Shown here piece by piece: positions 17,870-26,965 of a stretch of DNA of 64,000 nt (within the stretch, counting starts at the first letter, position 1; each line of letters opens with the position of its first letter). The DNA comes from Pseudoalteromonas flavipulchra NCIMB 2033 = ATCC BAA-314. Its GTDB lineage: Bacteria > Pseudomonadota > Gammaproteobacteria > Enterobacterales > Alteromonadaceae. The stretch spans positions 124,001 to 188,000 of the forward strand of contig JWIH01000021.1 in assembly GCA_000814665.1 (NCBI GenBank), in the 5' to 3' direction. A model generated the notes under the pieces. It worked only from the letters and a program-made list of their open reading frames with translations, was not told the DNA's origin and did not search any database. The position numbers were made by a program, and so were the translations under genes.

Positions 17870-18634
17870 TTAGCGAGCTGCAGGTAACGTTGTGTCTGCA
17901 GCTTTTAGTCGCTTTGTGTATTTTGCCGGTGTGATCTGAAAGATAGTTTTAAACTCGCGAATAAGATGAGATTGATCAGCGTAGCCGCAATCTAGCGCGA
18001 GTTGAGCGATGTTAATGTCAGGCGTTTCTCTCAGTTTTTGTTTAGCCAATCGAACTCTATAAATGCGAGCTAAATGTTTAGGGGTGATCCCACAATGTGT
18101 TTTAACTTGTCTCTCTAATTGCCGTTTTCCGATCGGAGTTTGAGCATATGCTTGCTCTAAAGGGGTCATTGAAACAATATGCTCAAGGAGTATTTGGGTA
18201 TGTAGAATAGAATTCTGTCGAGGAATTGGCATATTCAATATCGGCTCTAGAAGTCGAAGTAATGCTGTCAGGTTGGCACTAGTTTGCAGCGTGTTCAACA
18301 AGGGCAATATATTATTGGGATTTGCTATAGGGTGTTGCAGCGTTTTCAGAAATGCCAGTCCCGCGGGTTTAAAGCGGATCCCGAAAAAACATGCCTGTTC
18401 AGAATAGTTGACTTTGCTAGACTGAATGGCAATTGGTTGCAGATAAAAGGGGGCTGTGAGCGGATTGTCATTGAAGCTAACAAGCCCACGAAGAGGGAAA
18501 ATAAATCCAGTTGCCCCGTCGCTTGGAAGCCAAGTTTCTCCGCGCTTATGTGATTGTGCAAACCAGATAGCTTGCACATAGTTAGCGATTTCACCTGTTG
18601 GGTTTATTAATTCAAGCGTTAGTTCTGTGCTCAT
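17870..18634 (-). CDS. AraC-family regulator
   Basis: A 254-residue regulator with an N-terminal cupin-like domain of the DUF6597 type (residues ~1-120; begins TLELINPTGEIANYVQAIWF) and an AraC double HTH at ~145-245 (IAQLALDCGYADQSHLIREFKTIFQITPAKY). It overlaps the upstream AhpD-like gene by 23 bp, so the two are co-transcribed from the right. Regulation of that gene is inferred. Confidence 0.92.
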   Translation of the reverse strand: MSTELTLELINPTGEIANYVQAIWFAQSHKRGETWLPSDGATGFIFPLRGLVSFNDNPLTAPFYLQPIAIQSSKVNYSEQACFFGIRFKPAGLAFLKTLQHPIANPNNILPLLNTLQTSANLTALLRLLEPILNMPIPRQNSILHTQILLEHIVSMTPLEQAYAQTPIGKRQLERQVKTHCGITPKHLARIYRVRLAKQKLRETPDINIAQLALDCGYADQSHLIREFKTIFQITPAKYTKRLKAADTTLPAAR

Positions 18635-19073
18635 TGAACTCTACATTCGGCTTAAACATTTTCACGATCCGATTCCAGCTGTTGATAGCATTAATAGCGA
18701 TAGTTAACGTGGTCAATTCTTTATCATCAAATTCTACATTGAGTGTTTGATAAAAAGCATCATCAATCACTTGTGCGTTTGTCAGCTTTTCACAAAGCGC
18801 TAATGCCAGTTTTTCTTTATTGGTGTATAACGGCATGTCTTGCCATGCACTTAATCCAATAATTCGATTAGTGGTTTCACCATACTCTAGTGCCTGTTTA
18901 GTGTGCATTGCAATACAAAAAGCGCATTGATTGATTTGTGATGCTCTAAGTTTAACAAGCTCCCAGATTGTGATTCCAAAAGTTGCGTGGGCTTGCTGTT
19001 TTAATAGTTCCTCTTGTTCCAATAAGTGCTGAATAAGTTCAGGTGCCTGATTGAAGTAGTCTGCTCTTTTCAT
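18612..19073 (-). CDS. AhpD-like/carboxymuconolactone decarboxylase-family protein
   Basis: A 153-residue protein of the AhpD superfamily, with the redox motif CAFCIAMH (CxxC followed by His) at residues ~51-58 preceded by LVKLRASQIN. Such proteins are small peroxidase-like disulfide reductases that protect against hydroperoxides. The start at 19073 has GAGGA seven bases upstream and matches the family start; a farther ATG at 19178 would add 35 unrelated residues. Overlaps the AraC gene by 23 bp. Confidence 0.92.
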   Translation of the reverse strand: MKRADYFNQAPELIQHLLEQEELLKQQAHATFGITIWELVKLRASQINQCAFCIAMHTKQALEYGETTNRIIGLSAWQDMPLYTNKEKLALALCEKLTNAQVIDDAFYQTLNVEFDDKELTTLTIAINAINSWNRIVKMFKPNVEFNEHRTNA

Positions 19074-19206
19074 TTCTGGATCCTCATGTTTAGTGATACG
19101 TATAGTGTAATGAGGTGTAAGCGGTAAAAATTGAAAAAAAACGTCTTTGTAATAAAATTTTAAGGAGGGAACACACAACTTTAATTTAAAGGATGGTTGT
19201 TAAATA

Positions 19207-20214
19207 ATGTGCGATGTAAATCTTGCTTTAGCGCTTTATCATTTATCCATACTCAAAAAAATCTGGCTTCAAGCCAACAACACTTTCACAAATAGACAGC
19301 AGCAAGGAGAGTCTGTCGAGTTCGAATTATATAAAACGACTTTCGATATACTAGGTCTTAGCCTATCTCAAGCACATCAGTTACAGTTTCAATATGCTCA
19401 TGATTACGATAGCTTTATTGATGCAATTGTTACAATTGCTCAGCCGAGTAGTGAAAAAATAGCATTGCTAAAACATGTCACCTGCCACTTACCTTGCCCC
19501 GACAGCTATCAAGAAAAAATAGCTGCTGTTCAGAATATGCCGGATGTACTCACTGAGGACGACCTGAAATGCTGGCAGGACAACGGCTATGTCGTCGTTA
19601 AAAATGCGGTGAGTGCTGAAGGCTGTGCCAATGCGAGAAACGCCATCCAAGACTATTTGGAGATTGAATTAGCAGAACCAAAGACTTGGTATAAGGTTAA
19701 CCACGAAAAATTGAGTCGTAGTATGGTGCATTTAGTACAACATAAAGCACTGGAAGACAATCGGAATTCGATGAGAATTCATAAGGCCTTTAGCCAGTTA
19801 TGGCAAAGCGAACAACTGATAGTTTCGGCCGATCAGTGTGGGTTCAACCCGCCTGAAACTGCGCAATCTAGTTTTCAAGGTCCTGATCTACATTGGGATT
19901 TAGATTTCTCTAAGCAACTCAAGTTTGGCACGCAAGGGATTTTGTATCTATCAGACACTGAAGAAAAACAGGGTGCAACAACGGTTGTGCCAGGATTTCA
20001 TACGAAGCTAGAGTCATGGCTTGCAGCTGCCCCGTGGGATCCATGTATACCAAACACCGAGTACTTACATCAACTGGGTTCCAAAGCAATTGCAGCCAAT
20101 GCCGGAGATATGGTGATTTGGCACCAGTTTTTACCTCATGGTGGTAGCGCGAATACAGCAAACGCACCTCGTATAGTGCAATACATTAATATGCATCCAT
20201 TCCCCGAAATGTAG
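19207..20214 (+). CDS. Phytanoyl-CoA dioxygenase (PhyH)-family protein
   Basis: A 335-residue predicted Fe(II)/2-oxoglutarate dioxygenase. After a ~110-residue N-terminal extension the PhyH domain begins at LKCWQDNGYVVVKNAV. The iron ligands are visible: H229-W-D231 in LHWDLDF and H311 in LPHGGSANT, with the oxoglutarate-binding arginine in APRIVQYINM. The N-terminal extension has no motif I know. Substrate unknown; PhyH enzymes hydroxylate lipids, halogenate or modify small metabolites. It is transcribed alone. Confidence 0.87.
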   Translation: MCDVNLALALYHLSILKKIWLQANNTFTNRQQQGESVEFELYKTTFDILGLSLSQAHQLQFQYAHDYDSFIDAIVTIAQPSSEKIALLKHVTCHLPCPDSYQEKIAAVQNMPDVLTEDDLKCWQDNGYVVVKNAVSAEGCANARNAIQDYLEIELAEPKTWYKVNHEKLSRSMVHLVQHKALEDNRNSMRIHKAFSQLWQSEQLIVSADQCGFNPPETAQSSFQGPDLHWDLDFSKQLKFGTQGILYLSDTEEKQGATTVVPGFHTKLESWLAAAPWDPCIPNTEYLHQLGSKAIAANAGDMVIWHQFLPHGGSANTANAPRIVQYINMHPFPEM

Positions 20215-20329
20215 AAGGTGAAAAAATCTCTATTTGGTTAAATTTTGTCTTAACTTGGCGGCGAGTAAACAGTAGTATGATTGTGAAGTTTGGGAGAATG
20301 TAGCAACTCACCACAAGGAAAAGCCGTCG

Positions 20330-20800
20330 ATGCAATTAGCACAACTCAATATAGCCACCGCTAAATACCAAATGGATGCGCCAGAAATTCAATACTTTGT
20401 CGAAAGTTTAGGCCGCATTAATTTACTCGCAGAGCAAAGCCCTGGCTTTATTTGGCGCTTAAAAGATGAAACCGGTAATGCAACAGAGATTAAGGCGTTT
20501 GATGATCCAAATATTATCGTGAATATGTCTGTATGGCAGTCGGAGCAAGCGCTCAAAGATTTTATGTTTAAAACCGCGCATAAGGAATTTTTGGCGCGTA
20601 AAAAAGAATGGTTTCACCGCGCTGAACAGGAAACCTACGTGTTATGGTGGGTTGAAGAGGGCCATATCCCGACGCTAGATGAGGCCAAAGAAAGACTTGA
20701 TTACCTGCGTCGTTTTGGAGATTCGGCTTATGCCTTTACGTTTAGAAATAGTTTCACCGAACTAGACCTAAGGGAGAGGGAAGTTTGTGAAGAAGATTAA
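20330..20800 (+). CDS. DUF3291-family protein
   Basis: A 156-residue protein matching DUF3291: it opens with LAQLNIATAKYQMDAPE, has SPGFIWRLKDETGN and the segment NIIVNMSVWQSEQALKDFMF. These proteins are dimeric alpha-beta barrels related to heme-degrading monooxygenases and antibiotic-biosynthesis monooxygenases, but no reaction is known. The ATG at 20330 follows CACAAGGAAAAGCCG. It stands alone. Confidence 0.88.
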   Translation: MQLAQLNIATAKYQMDAPEIQYFVESLGRINLLAEQSPGFIWRLKDETGNATEIKAFDDPNIIVNMSVWQSEQALKDFMFKTAHKEFLARKKEWFHRAEQETYVLWWVEEGHIPTLDEAKERLDYLRRFGDSAYAFTFRNSFTELDLREREVCEED

Positions 20801-20817
20801 TCTTGTGCACCGATGAA

Positions 20818-20913
20818 ATGATAATCAACCGTAAAGGTGTAGAGCCGCGTGGAGTGGTGAATACCGATTATGTTGGTGGTACACTTATCGCAGATCATGA
20901 TGTATGGACTTAA
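20818..20913 (+). pseudogene. Possible gene remnant, C-terminal fragment
   Basis: A 31-codon frame right after the DUF3291 gene encodes a peptide with NRKGVEPRGVVN, which resembles the NLKGREPxGIV segment near the end of AlkP-superfamily phosphodiesterases. With no start signal or upstream domain, a leftover of a lost gene is the simplest reading. The resemblance is from memory and weak. Confidence 0.25.
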
Positions 20914-20919
20914 CGAAAA

Positions 20920-21138
20920 ATGCGCGCGGCACTAAGAAGCAAGATAATAGAAGTATGTGATAAAAAAATCGCACAAAAAGGGGATAACGTTGGCGTATCA
21001 TTTTACGCTTTTTTTGCCAATAAAAACACGGACCCTGCATTACTTATGGAAGCGGCAACTTGGTGGATACAAACTCACGAACTAGACCACTTCGAAAAGG
21101 CGTTAAAGATAAAAGCAATGGCTGAAAGTGGAAAATAG
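20920..21138 (+). CDS. Small hypothetical protein
   Basis: A 72-residue soluble, helical protein that I do not recognise (MRAALRSKIIEVCDKKIAQK at the start; LLMEAATWWIQTHELDHFEKAL near the end). The residue mix is that of a real globular protein: tryptophans and alternating charges rather than low complexity. No strong ribosome site is visible before the ATG. Its stop faces the convergent small membrane protein 51 bp away. Confidence 0.6.
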   Translation: MRAALRSKIIEVCDKKIAQKGDNVGVSFYAFFANKNTDPALLMEAATWWIQTHELDHFEKALKIKAMAESGK

Positions 21139-21189
21139 GTCTTAAAGGATATTGTCATGGGCCATCAATCGAGATGACCCAACTGGCAG

Positions 21190-21375
21190 TTACAGCGTGT
21201 AAAACGAGACAAAAAATACTGCAACAGATGCAAGTGCAAACATAGTGTACTCGGTGATAGTTTGTTTGCGTTTCTCATCATCAGTTTTAGGGGCTGTCGC
21301 TATCATTAGCAGGCTAGTGACAAACATTGCTAATGAATATAAACATAAGATTGATAAAGTAGCATCTGTAAACAT
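21190..21375 (-). CDS. Small two-helix membrane protein
   Basis: A 61-residue protein with two hydrophobic helices (residues ~5-28 and ~43-61) linked by a charged loop (KTDDEKRKQ). GAGG lies six bases before the ATG on this strand, which supports expression. I do not recognise the family; holin-like, toxin or membrane-stress peptides all have this shape, and no partner gene is evident. Confidence 0.55.
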   Translation of the reverse strand: MFTDATLSILCLYSLAMFVTSLLMIATAPKTDDEKRKQTITEYTMFALASVAVFFVSFYTL

Positions 21376-21521
21376 ATAAGCCTCGACTTGGTTCTACTCA
21401 TTTTAACTACGTGCATCATGGTCATACAGATTAACCTCTATACACGTTTATTTAAGTTGTATTCGCTTCTAATTACAGTAAATTATACTGTGTTTTTAGG
21501 TGTTTCTGAAAGGAGTAAAAG

Positions 21522-22319
21522 ATGCAAGTTGAGTATTTTGTGGTTGACGCATTTACGCGTAAACGTTTTGGTGGTAACAACGCTGCAATCGTTGAGGTTG
21601 AAAACTGGCTTAGCGACGCCCTAATGCAGCAGATAGCCATCGAAAATAACCTTTCCGAAACCGCCTTTTTGAAGCCAATTGATAACAATCATTATGAGAT
21701 CCGGTGGTTTTCTCCAATTACTGAAATTGACTTTTGTGGTCATGCCACGCTCGCCGCGGCGTATGTGCTTTTTAATCACAAGGGAAAATCAGGTGAGATA
21801 AAATTTCAAACCCAAGAAGTCGGGACACTCACTGTTAAACAAGTGGCTGATGGTCGCATTGTGATGGAATTTCCGAACTTAGCCCCTGAGTTAACTAAAG
21901 CCCCCGACGCATTGCTGGAAGGGCTGAACGTAACACCGACGCGGGTACTTAAAAATCGCCAAGCGTACTTTGTGATTGTTGAGACTGAGCAGCAAGTACG
22001 CAGCTGTGAGTACGACAGCGATAAACTGAAAACCCTTGCGCCTTTTGATGTTGTGGTGACAGCAAAAGGCGATGACGTTGATTTTGTGTCGCGCTACTTT
22101 TGGCCTGCAAATGGGGGCGATGAAGATCCGGTTACCGGCTCAATTCATGCCGGGTTAGCGCCATATTGGGCAAAGGCGCTAAACAAACAAAAACTTCATG
22201 CACATCAGGCTTCAAAACGTGGCGGTGAGCTATTTTGTGAAGTGACTGATACGAATGTCATCGTATCTGGGTTTGGTGTACTTTACGCAAAAGGAATATT
22301 CGAAATTGAGGACGAATAA
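21522..22319 (+). CDS. PhzF-family isomerase/epimerase
   Basis: A 265-residue member of the PhzF family. The N-terminal VDAFTRKRFGGNNAAIVEV is diagnostic (the usual motif is VDAFTxxxFxGNPAAV) and the catalytic glutamate is in ENNLSETAFL (about residue 46). The second half carries FWPANGGDEDPVTGSIH, the conserved DPVTGSAH segment. PhzF proteins are isomerases, the type member acting in phenazine synthesis; there is no phenazine cluster here, so the substrate is unknown. AAGGAG precedes the ATG. Confidence 0.92.
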   Translation: MQVEYFVVDAFTRKRFGGNNAAIVEVENWLSDALMQQIAIENNLSETAFLKPIDNNHYEIRWFSPITEIDFCGHATLAAAYVLFNHKGKSGEIKFQTQEVGTLTVKQVADGRIVMEFPNLAPELTKAPDALLEGLNVTPTRVLKNRQAYFVIVETEQQVRSCEYDSDKLKTLAPFDVVVTAKGDDVDFVSRYFWPANGGDEDPVTGSIHAGLAPYWAKALNKQKLHAHQASKRGGELFCEVTDTNVIVSGFGVLYAKGIFEIEDE

Positions 22320-22412
22320 GATTCACTTCATAGAATATGAGTTTCATTTTAGGCGTGAACCTAATCCCCAAATTTAGTATTCTCTAGCCAATTTAAATTT
22401 AAAAGAGTTGTT

Positions 22413-22871
22413 ATGGCAAAACAAATATGGGTAGATGCCGATGCCTGTCCCGTGGTGATAAAAGAAATGCTGTTTCGCGCTGCAGTGCGTACTTCTACCA
22501 CGGTTACATTGGTTGCAAATCAATATCTAAAAACGCCTCCGTCTCCTTTTATTCAAAAGCTTCAAGTCCCAAAGGGATTTGATATTGCGGATAACGAAAT
22601 CGTGAAGCGCGTTAATGAAGGTGATTTGGTTATTACCGGCGATATTCCACTCGCAGACGAAGTTATTGAGAAAAAGTGCACCGCACTTAATACGCGCGGT
22701 GAATTGCTGACAAAAGAAAACATAAAATCTCGCTTAAATATTCGTGACTTTATGGACACGATGCGTGCCAGCGGCGTACAAACTCAAGGGCCACCACCTT
22801 TGTCTCAAGCTGATAAGCAAAATTTCGCCAATCAATTGGATACTTGGATCACCAGAAACACAAAGGGGTAG
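22413..22871 (+). CDS. YaiI/YqxD-family (DUF188) protein
   Basis: A 152-residue protein of the UPF0178/DUF188 family, with the start [20 protein letters not shown] and the inner motif [18 protein letters not shown]. The fold is PIN-like, and the conserved aspartates suggest a nuclease, but activity is unproven. The downstream GFA-family gene begins 2 bp after its stop, so it heads a four-gene set (DUF188, GFA, ACT, HPP) with tight spacing. Confidence 0.92.
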   Translation: MAKQIWVDADACPVVIKEMLFRAAVRTSTTVTLVANQYLKTPPSPFIQKLQVPKGFDIADNEIVKRVNEGDLVITGDIPLADEVIEKKCTALNTRGELLTKENIKSRLNIRDFMDTMRASGVQTQGPPPLSQADKQNFANQLDTWITRNTKG

Positions 22872-22873
22872 GT

Positions 22874-23311
22874 ATGGCTTACAAGGCGAGTTGTTTGTGT
22901 AAAGCGGTTCAAGTTGAGATCCGTGGACCAATCAGCGATATCATTCACTGTCATTGCTCCTTGTGTCGTAAGTCTACAGGCACAGCTTATGCAACTAATG
23001 GCTTTGTGCTGTGGAGTGATTTTGTGATTCTATGTGGCGAAGAGGCACTAAACATCTTCGAGTTTAAACCTGGAAGAAAGCGCCATTTTTGCAAATATTG
23101 TGCAAGTCCAATTTTTAGTTCGAACGAAAGTGAGCCAAAGCGGGTGAGGTTAAGACTTGGCATTTTGGACTCGGATATCAAAGAGCGGCCGATATCACAT
23201 AACTTTGTCTCTTCAAAAGCCAATTGGGAGGACTTGGACGTGCCGCTTCCTCGTTATGATGCATTTGAACCTAGCCGCGATTTATCAACAACATCGGGAG
23301 GTAACTTGTGA
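22874..23311 (+). CDS. GFA (CENP-V/glutathione-dependent formaldehyde-activating) family protein
   Basis: A 145-residue zinc protein of the GFA family: ligands in KASCLCKAV, HCHCSLCRKSTG and HFCKYCASPIF. The family binds zinc and often acts on glutathione adducts, but many members are uncharacterised. The ATG at 22874 is used, as an upstream ATG would add ten residues that encode the end of the previous protein in another frame. It overlaps the next gene by 4 bp. Confidence 0.93.
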   Translation: MAYKASCLCKAVQVEIRGPISDIIHCHCSLCRKSTGTAYATNGFVLWSDFVILCGEEALNIFEFKPGRKRHFCKYCASPIFSSNESEPKRVRLRLGILDSDIKERPISHNFVSSKANWEDLDVPLPRYDAFEPSRDLSTTSGGNL

Positions 23312-23703
23312 CGGGTATTAGCGATTTATCTCAATTATTAAAAGACATTTCCCCGACGCTTGATGAAACACCTTTTGTATTTTGTACAGCGCAAAAAAGC
23401 CTCGCTGAGTGCGTGATTTTCAATCCAATTGCGACCTTTATGGAGCGCGAGGGGTTAACGCTGGTAGTCACCAAGCAAATGGCAGACGAGCATGGATTGG
23501 ATTACAGCTGTGTGATGAATAAAATTACCTTGCAAGTGCATTCGAGCCTAGAAGCCGTGGGATTAACGGCTGCATTTTCCAATGCGCTAAAAGATGTTGA
23601 TATTAGCGCGAATGTAATTGCGGGCTTCTATCATGATCATATTTTCGTACCTGTAAATGATGCTAAGCGGGCGGTACTCGCGATACAAACGTTGGCAAAA
23701 TGA
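23308..23703 (+). CDS. ACT-domain protein
   Basis: A 131-residue protein of the COG3602 type, with two ACT-like halves. It starts with GTG in the GTGA overlap with the GFA stop. Motifs include SLAECVIFNPIATFMEREGLTLVVT and the C-terminal ANVIAGFYHDHIFVPVNDA, typical of the family. ACT domains bind amino acids and control enzymes; this stand-alone form has no known target. It is translationally coupled to its upstream neighbour. Confidence 0.88.
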   Translation: MTGISDLSQLLKDISPTLDETPFVFCTAQKSLAECVIFNPIATFMEREGLTLVVTKQMADEHGLDYSCVMNKITLQVHSSLEAVGLTAAFSNALKDVDISANVIAGFYHDHIFVPVNDAKRAVLAIQTLAK

Positions 23704-23734
23704 CATTGATAAATCTCGAAGGTTATTAGGTAGC

Positions 23735-24283
23735 ATGAAAGTTTACTTTAAAAGAATGGCCTCCAAAGGTGTGTGTCCTCCGAGAAAACCGCTTAAGAAA
23801 ATCCTTTGGTCATGGGTTGGTGCAATGGTGGGGATCTTGTTGATTACGGTGATTTCTAACCTCGCTTTACCATATGGTGTTGGCAGCGCATTGCTCATAG
23901 GCTCTTTTGGTGCAACTGCTGTTTTACTCTATGGCGCTCCTATGGCAGAGTTCTCTCAACCGAGAAATTTACTGGGCGGGCATTTCTTTTCAGCTTTACT
24001 CGGTGTCAGCATTTTTATTTTGCTTGGAGAAGAGAGTCTGTTTGCAGCACCGCTTGCGGTATCGCTCTCAATTGTTGTAATGCACTTTACTCGAACCTTG
24101 CATCCACCCGGTGGAGCGACCGCGCTAATCGCCATTATTGGTGGTGAGTCTGTTCATAACTTGGGATATATGTATGCATTTTATCCTGTGTTGATGGGGG
24201 CTCTGCTGATGTTATTGGTCGCGCTGTCTGTGAACAATATGTCGCGCAACCCCAAGCGGCATTACCCAGTTTATTGGTTCTAA
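23735..24283 (+). CDS. HPP-family membrane protein
   Basis: A 182-residue protein with four to five membrane helices and the family motif HPPGGATAL at about residue 124-132, with PRNLLGGH before it. HPP proteins are thought to be transporters; in some bacteria and plants they are linked to nitrite movement, but a substrate here is unknown. The ATG at 23735 is chosen because an upstream in-frame ATG would read through the end of the ACT gene; AGG lies just before. Confidence 0.88.
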   Translation: MKVYFKRMASKGVCPPRKPLKKILWSWVGAMVGILLITVISNLALPYGVGSALLIGSFGATAVLLYGAPMAEFSQPRNLLGGHFFSALLGVSIFILLGEESLFAAPLAVSLSIVVMHFTRTLHPPGGATALIAIIGGESVHNLGYMYAFYPVLMGALLMLLVALSVNNMSRNPKRHYPVYWF

Positions 24284-24314
24284 CTATTTTATATAAAAAT
24301 TTAAAAGGACAGGC

Positions 24315-24848
24315 ATGTCAAAAATTGAATTCGTCCCTTACCAATTAGTCCCAGCTAGCTTTAATCCATGGCGTGAAATATTTGTTGAAGTGGCAGAAGA
24401 AGTGATGGTGGCATTAGCACACCCTGAACTTGAATTTCTACACTTTGGTTCTAGCTCTTTTAAGGTTGCTGGCAAAGGGATCGTCGATATCTCTGTGTTA
24501 TACAAACCCGGGCAATTAACGCAAGCAGTTGAACATCTTAAAAATTTAGGCTTTAAAGATCAGCACAGCGATAATCCATTTCCTGATACTCGTCCTAGAA
24601 AAGACATCGCGGTGATGTATCAAGGTGAGTTGTTTCAAGTGCATGCTCATGCTATTGAAAAAGGGAGTGAAGAACATATCAAGCAAGAAAAGTTTAAAGC
24701 TTATATGCTCAGTAATCCTGACGCGCGTGCGGAGTATGAAACTCAGAAGCAATTAGTAATAGCGCAAGGTATAGCCTCCCAAGATGAGTATGGAAAAGCT
24801 AAAGCGCCATTTGTAAAGCGCACTTTAAAGGACATCCACTTTAATTAA
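24315..24848 (+). CDS. GrpB/UPF0157-family protein
   Basis: A 177-residue protein of the GrpB family, with a nucleotidyltransferase-like fold. Family marks are HFGSSSFKVAGKGIVDISVLY (usual HVGSTAVPGLxAKPxIDI) and the C-terminal segment DARAEYETQKQLVIAQG. No target is known. AAAAGGAC precedes the ATG. A strong hairpin after the gene (24876-24920) probably ends its transcript. Confidence 0.87.
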   Translation: MSKIEFVPYQLVPASFNPWREIFVEVAEEVMVALAHPELEFLHFGSSSFKVAGKGIVDISVLYKPGQLTQAVEHLKNLGFKDQHSDNPFPDTRPRKDIAVMYQGELFQVHAHAIEKGSEEHIKQEKFKAYMLSNPDARAEYETQKQLVIAQGIASQDEYGKAKAPFVKRTLKDIHFN

Positions 24849-24875
24849 CTAAAGCCTGATTAATCATATCTTTAT

Positions 24876-24920
24876 AGCTGTTAGTGTTAGGACAACGACT
24901 AAGACCTAACGCTAACAGCT
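24876..24920. terminator. Long 16-bp inverted repeat after grpB-like gene
   Basis: AGCTGTTAGTGTTAGG and CCTAACGCTAACAGCT pair over 16 positions (one G-T) with a 13-nt loop. It lies in a 293-bp region (24849-25141) without any gene. No T-run follows. It could be a terminator stem or an insertion scar; the rest of the gap is AT-rich and unremarkable apart from GGGACAGGGAC near 24993. Confidence 0.45.
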
Positions 24921-25141
24921 TGCCATTTACTTTATTTAGATACCGTAGTCATTGCAGGATGCGAAATTGGTGTTTATCTAGTTATAAGTTTTAAGGGACA
25001 GGGACTTAAGCTTAATCTATGTCGTTTTAGATAATTGCATAATCTTTCGTCGTTTGATTCTAGATATCTGTTTTTATATACAGTATTATTTTGTTTTGCT
25101 TGTACACCAACATTAAACCGTAAAATAAAGGAATAGCAGAT

Positions 25142-25642
25142 ATGATCCCAACGATTGAAACGAATCGATTAAGATTGGTCGCACCCAATAAAGACGCTTT
25201 TGAAACCTATAAAAAATTTTATACAGACGGATCTGCTTCGAAAATGTATGGTGGTCCAATAGGCATAGAGCAAACTTGGGCTAGGCTTAAAGCTGATGTA
25301 GGCTCTTGGTATTTACTTGGTTTTGGTGTGTGGGTAATTCAACTAAAGTCGAATGATAGCTATGTTGGTACATGTGGTTTTTGGCAAGGCAAAGAATGGC
25401 CAAAAGAATTAACATGGTGGGTGCTACCCGAGGCGAGAGGCCAAGGAGTTGCAACGGAAGCTTCGCTCGCTGTATTAAAACATGCTTACAATGTATTTAA
25501 TTGGGAAACTGTCGAGACTTACATGAATGATGATAATGGCGCTGCTCGAGCTTTGGTTGAAAAGCTAGGTGGCGTTAAGGTAAGACGGCAACAATTTAAC
25601 GATGACCTGAGCCGAGATATTTATTTTCTTCCAAAACCTTAG
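25142..25642 (+). CDS. GNAT acetyltransferase, RimJ/RimL type
   Basis: A 166-residue GNAT of the RimJ/RimL-like group: ETNRLRLVAPNKDAFETY at the start, WWVLPEARGQGVATEASLAVL as the acetyl-CoA loop, and ETYMNDDNGAARALVEKLGG at the end. These acetylate small molecules or the N-termini of proteins. AAGGAATAGCAGAT lies before the ATG. No neighbour suggests a substrate. Confidence 0.9.
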   Translation: MIPTIETNRLRLVAPNKDAFETYKKFYTDGSASKMYGGPIGIEQTWARLKADVGSWYLLGFGVWVIQLKSNDSYVGTCGFWQGKEWPKELTWWVLPEARGQGVATEASLAVLKHAYNVFNWETVETYMNDDNGAARALVEKLGGVKVRRQQFNDDLSRDIYFLPKP

Positions 25643-25824
25643 CGGTAAATCGTGGTGTTGAGCACAGCTCTGAAAGTTGCAGGTTTAGTCCACTTTTCGG
25701 AATAGGAGGTAAATAATGGTGTGTGACAAAGGACAGGCACATTTATGTTGATGTTTACAAATTTAAGGCATGTGTCTAAGCTTTAATTTCTTCAATTAGC
25801 ATTTGCATGTTCAAGGAGTGAACA

Positions 25825-26799
25825 ATGGGATTAGCAAGGAAGTATCAAATCAACTTGTCAAATACACATTATTATCATTGTGTGTCACGTTGCGTCCGCC
25901 GCGCCTTTTTGTGCGGTGAAGACATGCTGACTGGCAAATCTTATGAGCATCGACGAGCCTGGGTTGAAATGCGATTGCTTTTTCTATCCAAAATATTTTG
26001 CTTGGATGTTTGCGCTTACGCGGTAATGCCTAATCACACCCATGTGGTGTTGTATATCGATGATAAAAAAGCACAAAAGCTCAATGATAAAGCTATTTTG
26101 CTACGCTGGAGCAAGCTTTATAAGATATCTTCGCACGCTCATCAGTTCCTCCAAGGTAAATGCTTAAATGAGGGGCAAAAAGGTGTGTTGAGCAAAGAAA
26201 TAAATGAATATAGAAGCCGCTTAGCGAGTATTAGCTGGTTTATGAGAGGGCTCAATGAGCACATCGCTCGACGTGCTAATCAAGAGGATGAATGTACCGG
26301 ACACTTTTGGGAAGGGAGATTTAAATCTCAGGCCTTGCTTGATGCTTCAGCCTTGTTGGCATGTATGGCTTACGTAGACTTAAACCCCATTCGTGCAAAA
26401 TTAGCTAGTAACCCCGAAGATTCAGAACACACTAGTATAAAACTTAGGTGTGAGTTTGCAAAAAGATGCAAACAGCCAAAGTATCTAGCGCGGTTTTTAG
26501 GAAATACCAAAAAACATATGCACAAAGGTATACCCTTTGAATTACGTTCATATCTAGACTTAGTTGATTCTACAGGAAGATGCATTCGTGCTGATAAACC
26601 CGGGCTTATCGATCCGCGTCAAGAACCTATTTTGGAGCAATTAGGTCTAGAAGCACGTAATTGGTTTAAACTTACTACCCAGCTTGAGCAAACTTTTCAC
26701 GGTGCGATTGGTAGCGCAGATTCGATAGAGGCTTATTGTGAGCATCGCAATTTAAGGCGACGAAGTAATATTTCGCAAAGCCAACGACTTTTTACGTAA
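25825..26799 (+). mobile_element. REP-associated (Y1/RAYT) transposase gene
   Basis: A 324-residue member of the Y1 transposase family (COG1943). The HUH pair is visible in AVMPNHTHVVLYI, the N-terminal segment NTHYYHCVSRCVRRAFLCGED is typical, and CTGHFWEGRFKSQALLD with AYVDLNPIRA holds the catalytic-region residues and the AxVDLNPxRA family mark. AAGGAG stands ten bases before the ATG. RAYTs are usually single copy and act on REP-like repeats; GGACAGGCAC (25731-25740) lies just upstream and related words occur elsewhere in the window. A hairpin follows at 26844-26874. It is not flanked by clear IS ends. Confidence 0.9.
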
Positions 26800-26843
26800 T
26801 ATGAACTTACGTAGACGGCCAATTTAATCCGGTTGTAAGTGTT

Positions 26844-26874
26844 TAACTGCTCGCTCAGGTTGAGGGAGCAGTTA
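26844..26874. terminator. Hairpin after the RAYT gene
   Basis: TAACTGCTCGCTCA-GGT-TGAGGGAGCAGTTA pairs over 14 positions with one G-G mismatch. It is 45 nt past the transposase stop and before the convergent metallopeptidase gene. It can be a terminator stem or a REP-like hairpin; no T-run follows. Confidence 0.45.
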
Positions 26875-26965
26875 GTCGTGCACGTTGTATGAAACACTCA
26901 ATCTTATTTGCACAAAACCATCGGTCTTACTTTATTTGGCTTTTCAGACTTCCAATTAATTGTTT

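Noticed and set aside
24876..24920. attC-like integron recombination site
   Set aside because: The arms hold GTTAGG/CCTAAC words, but the usual two-core layout with unpaired bases is missing and no such site flanks the neighbouring small genes.
20330..25642. Integron gene-cassette array
   Set aside because: Many small unrelated genes look cassette-like, but no repeated attC site, no integrase, and some genes overlap as normal operons.
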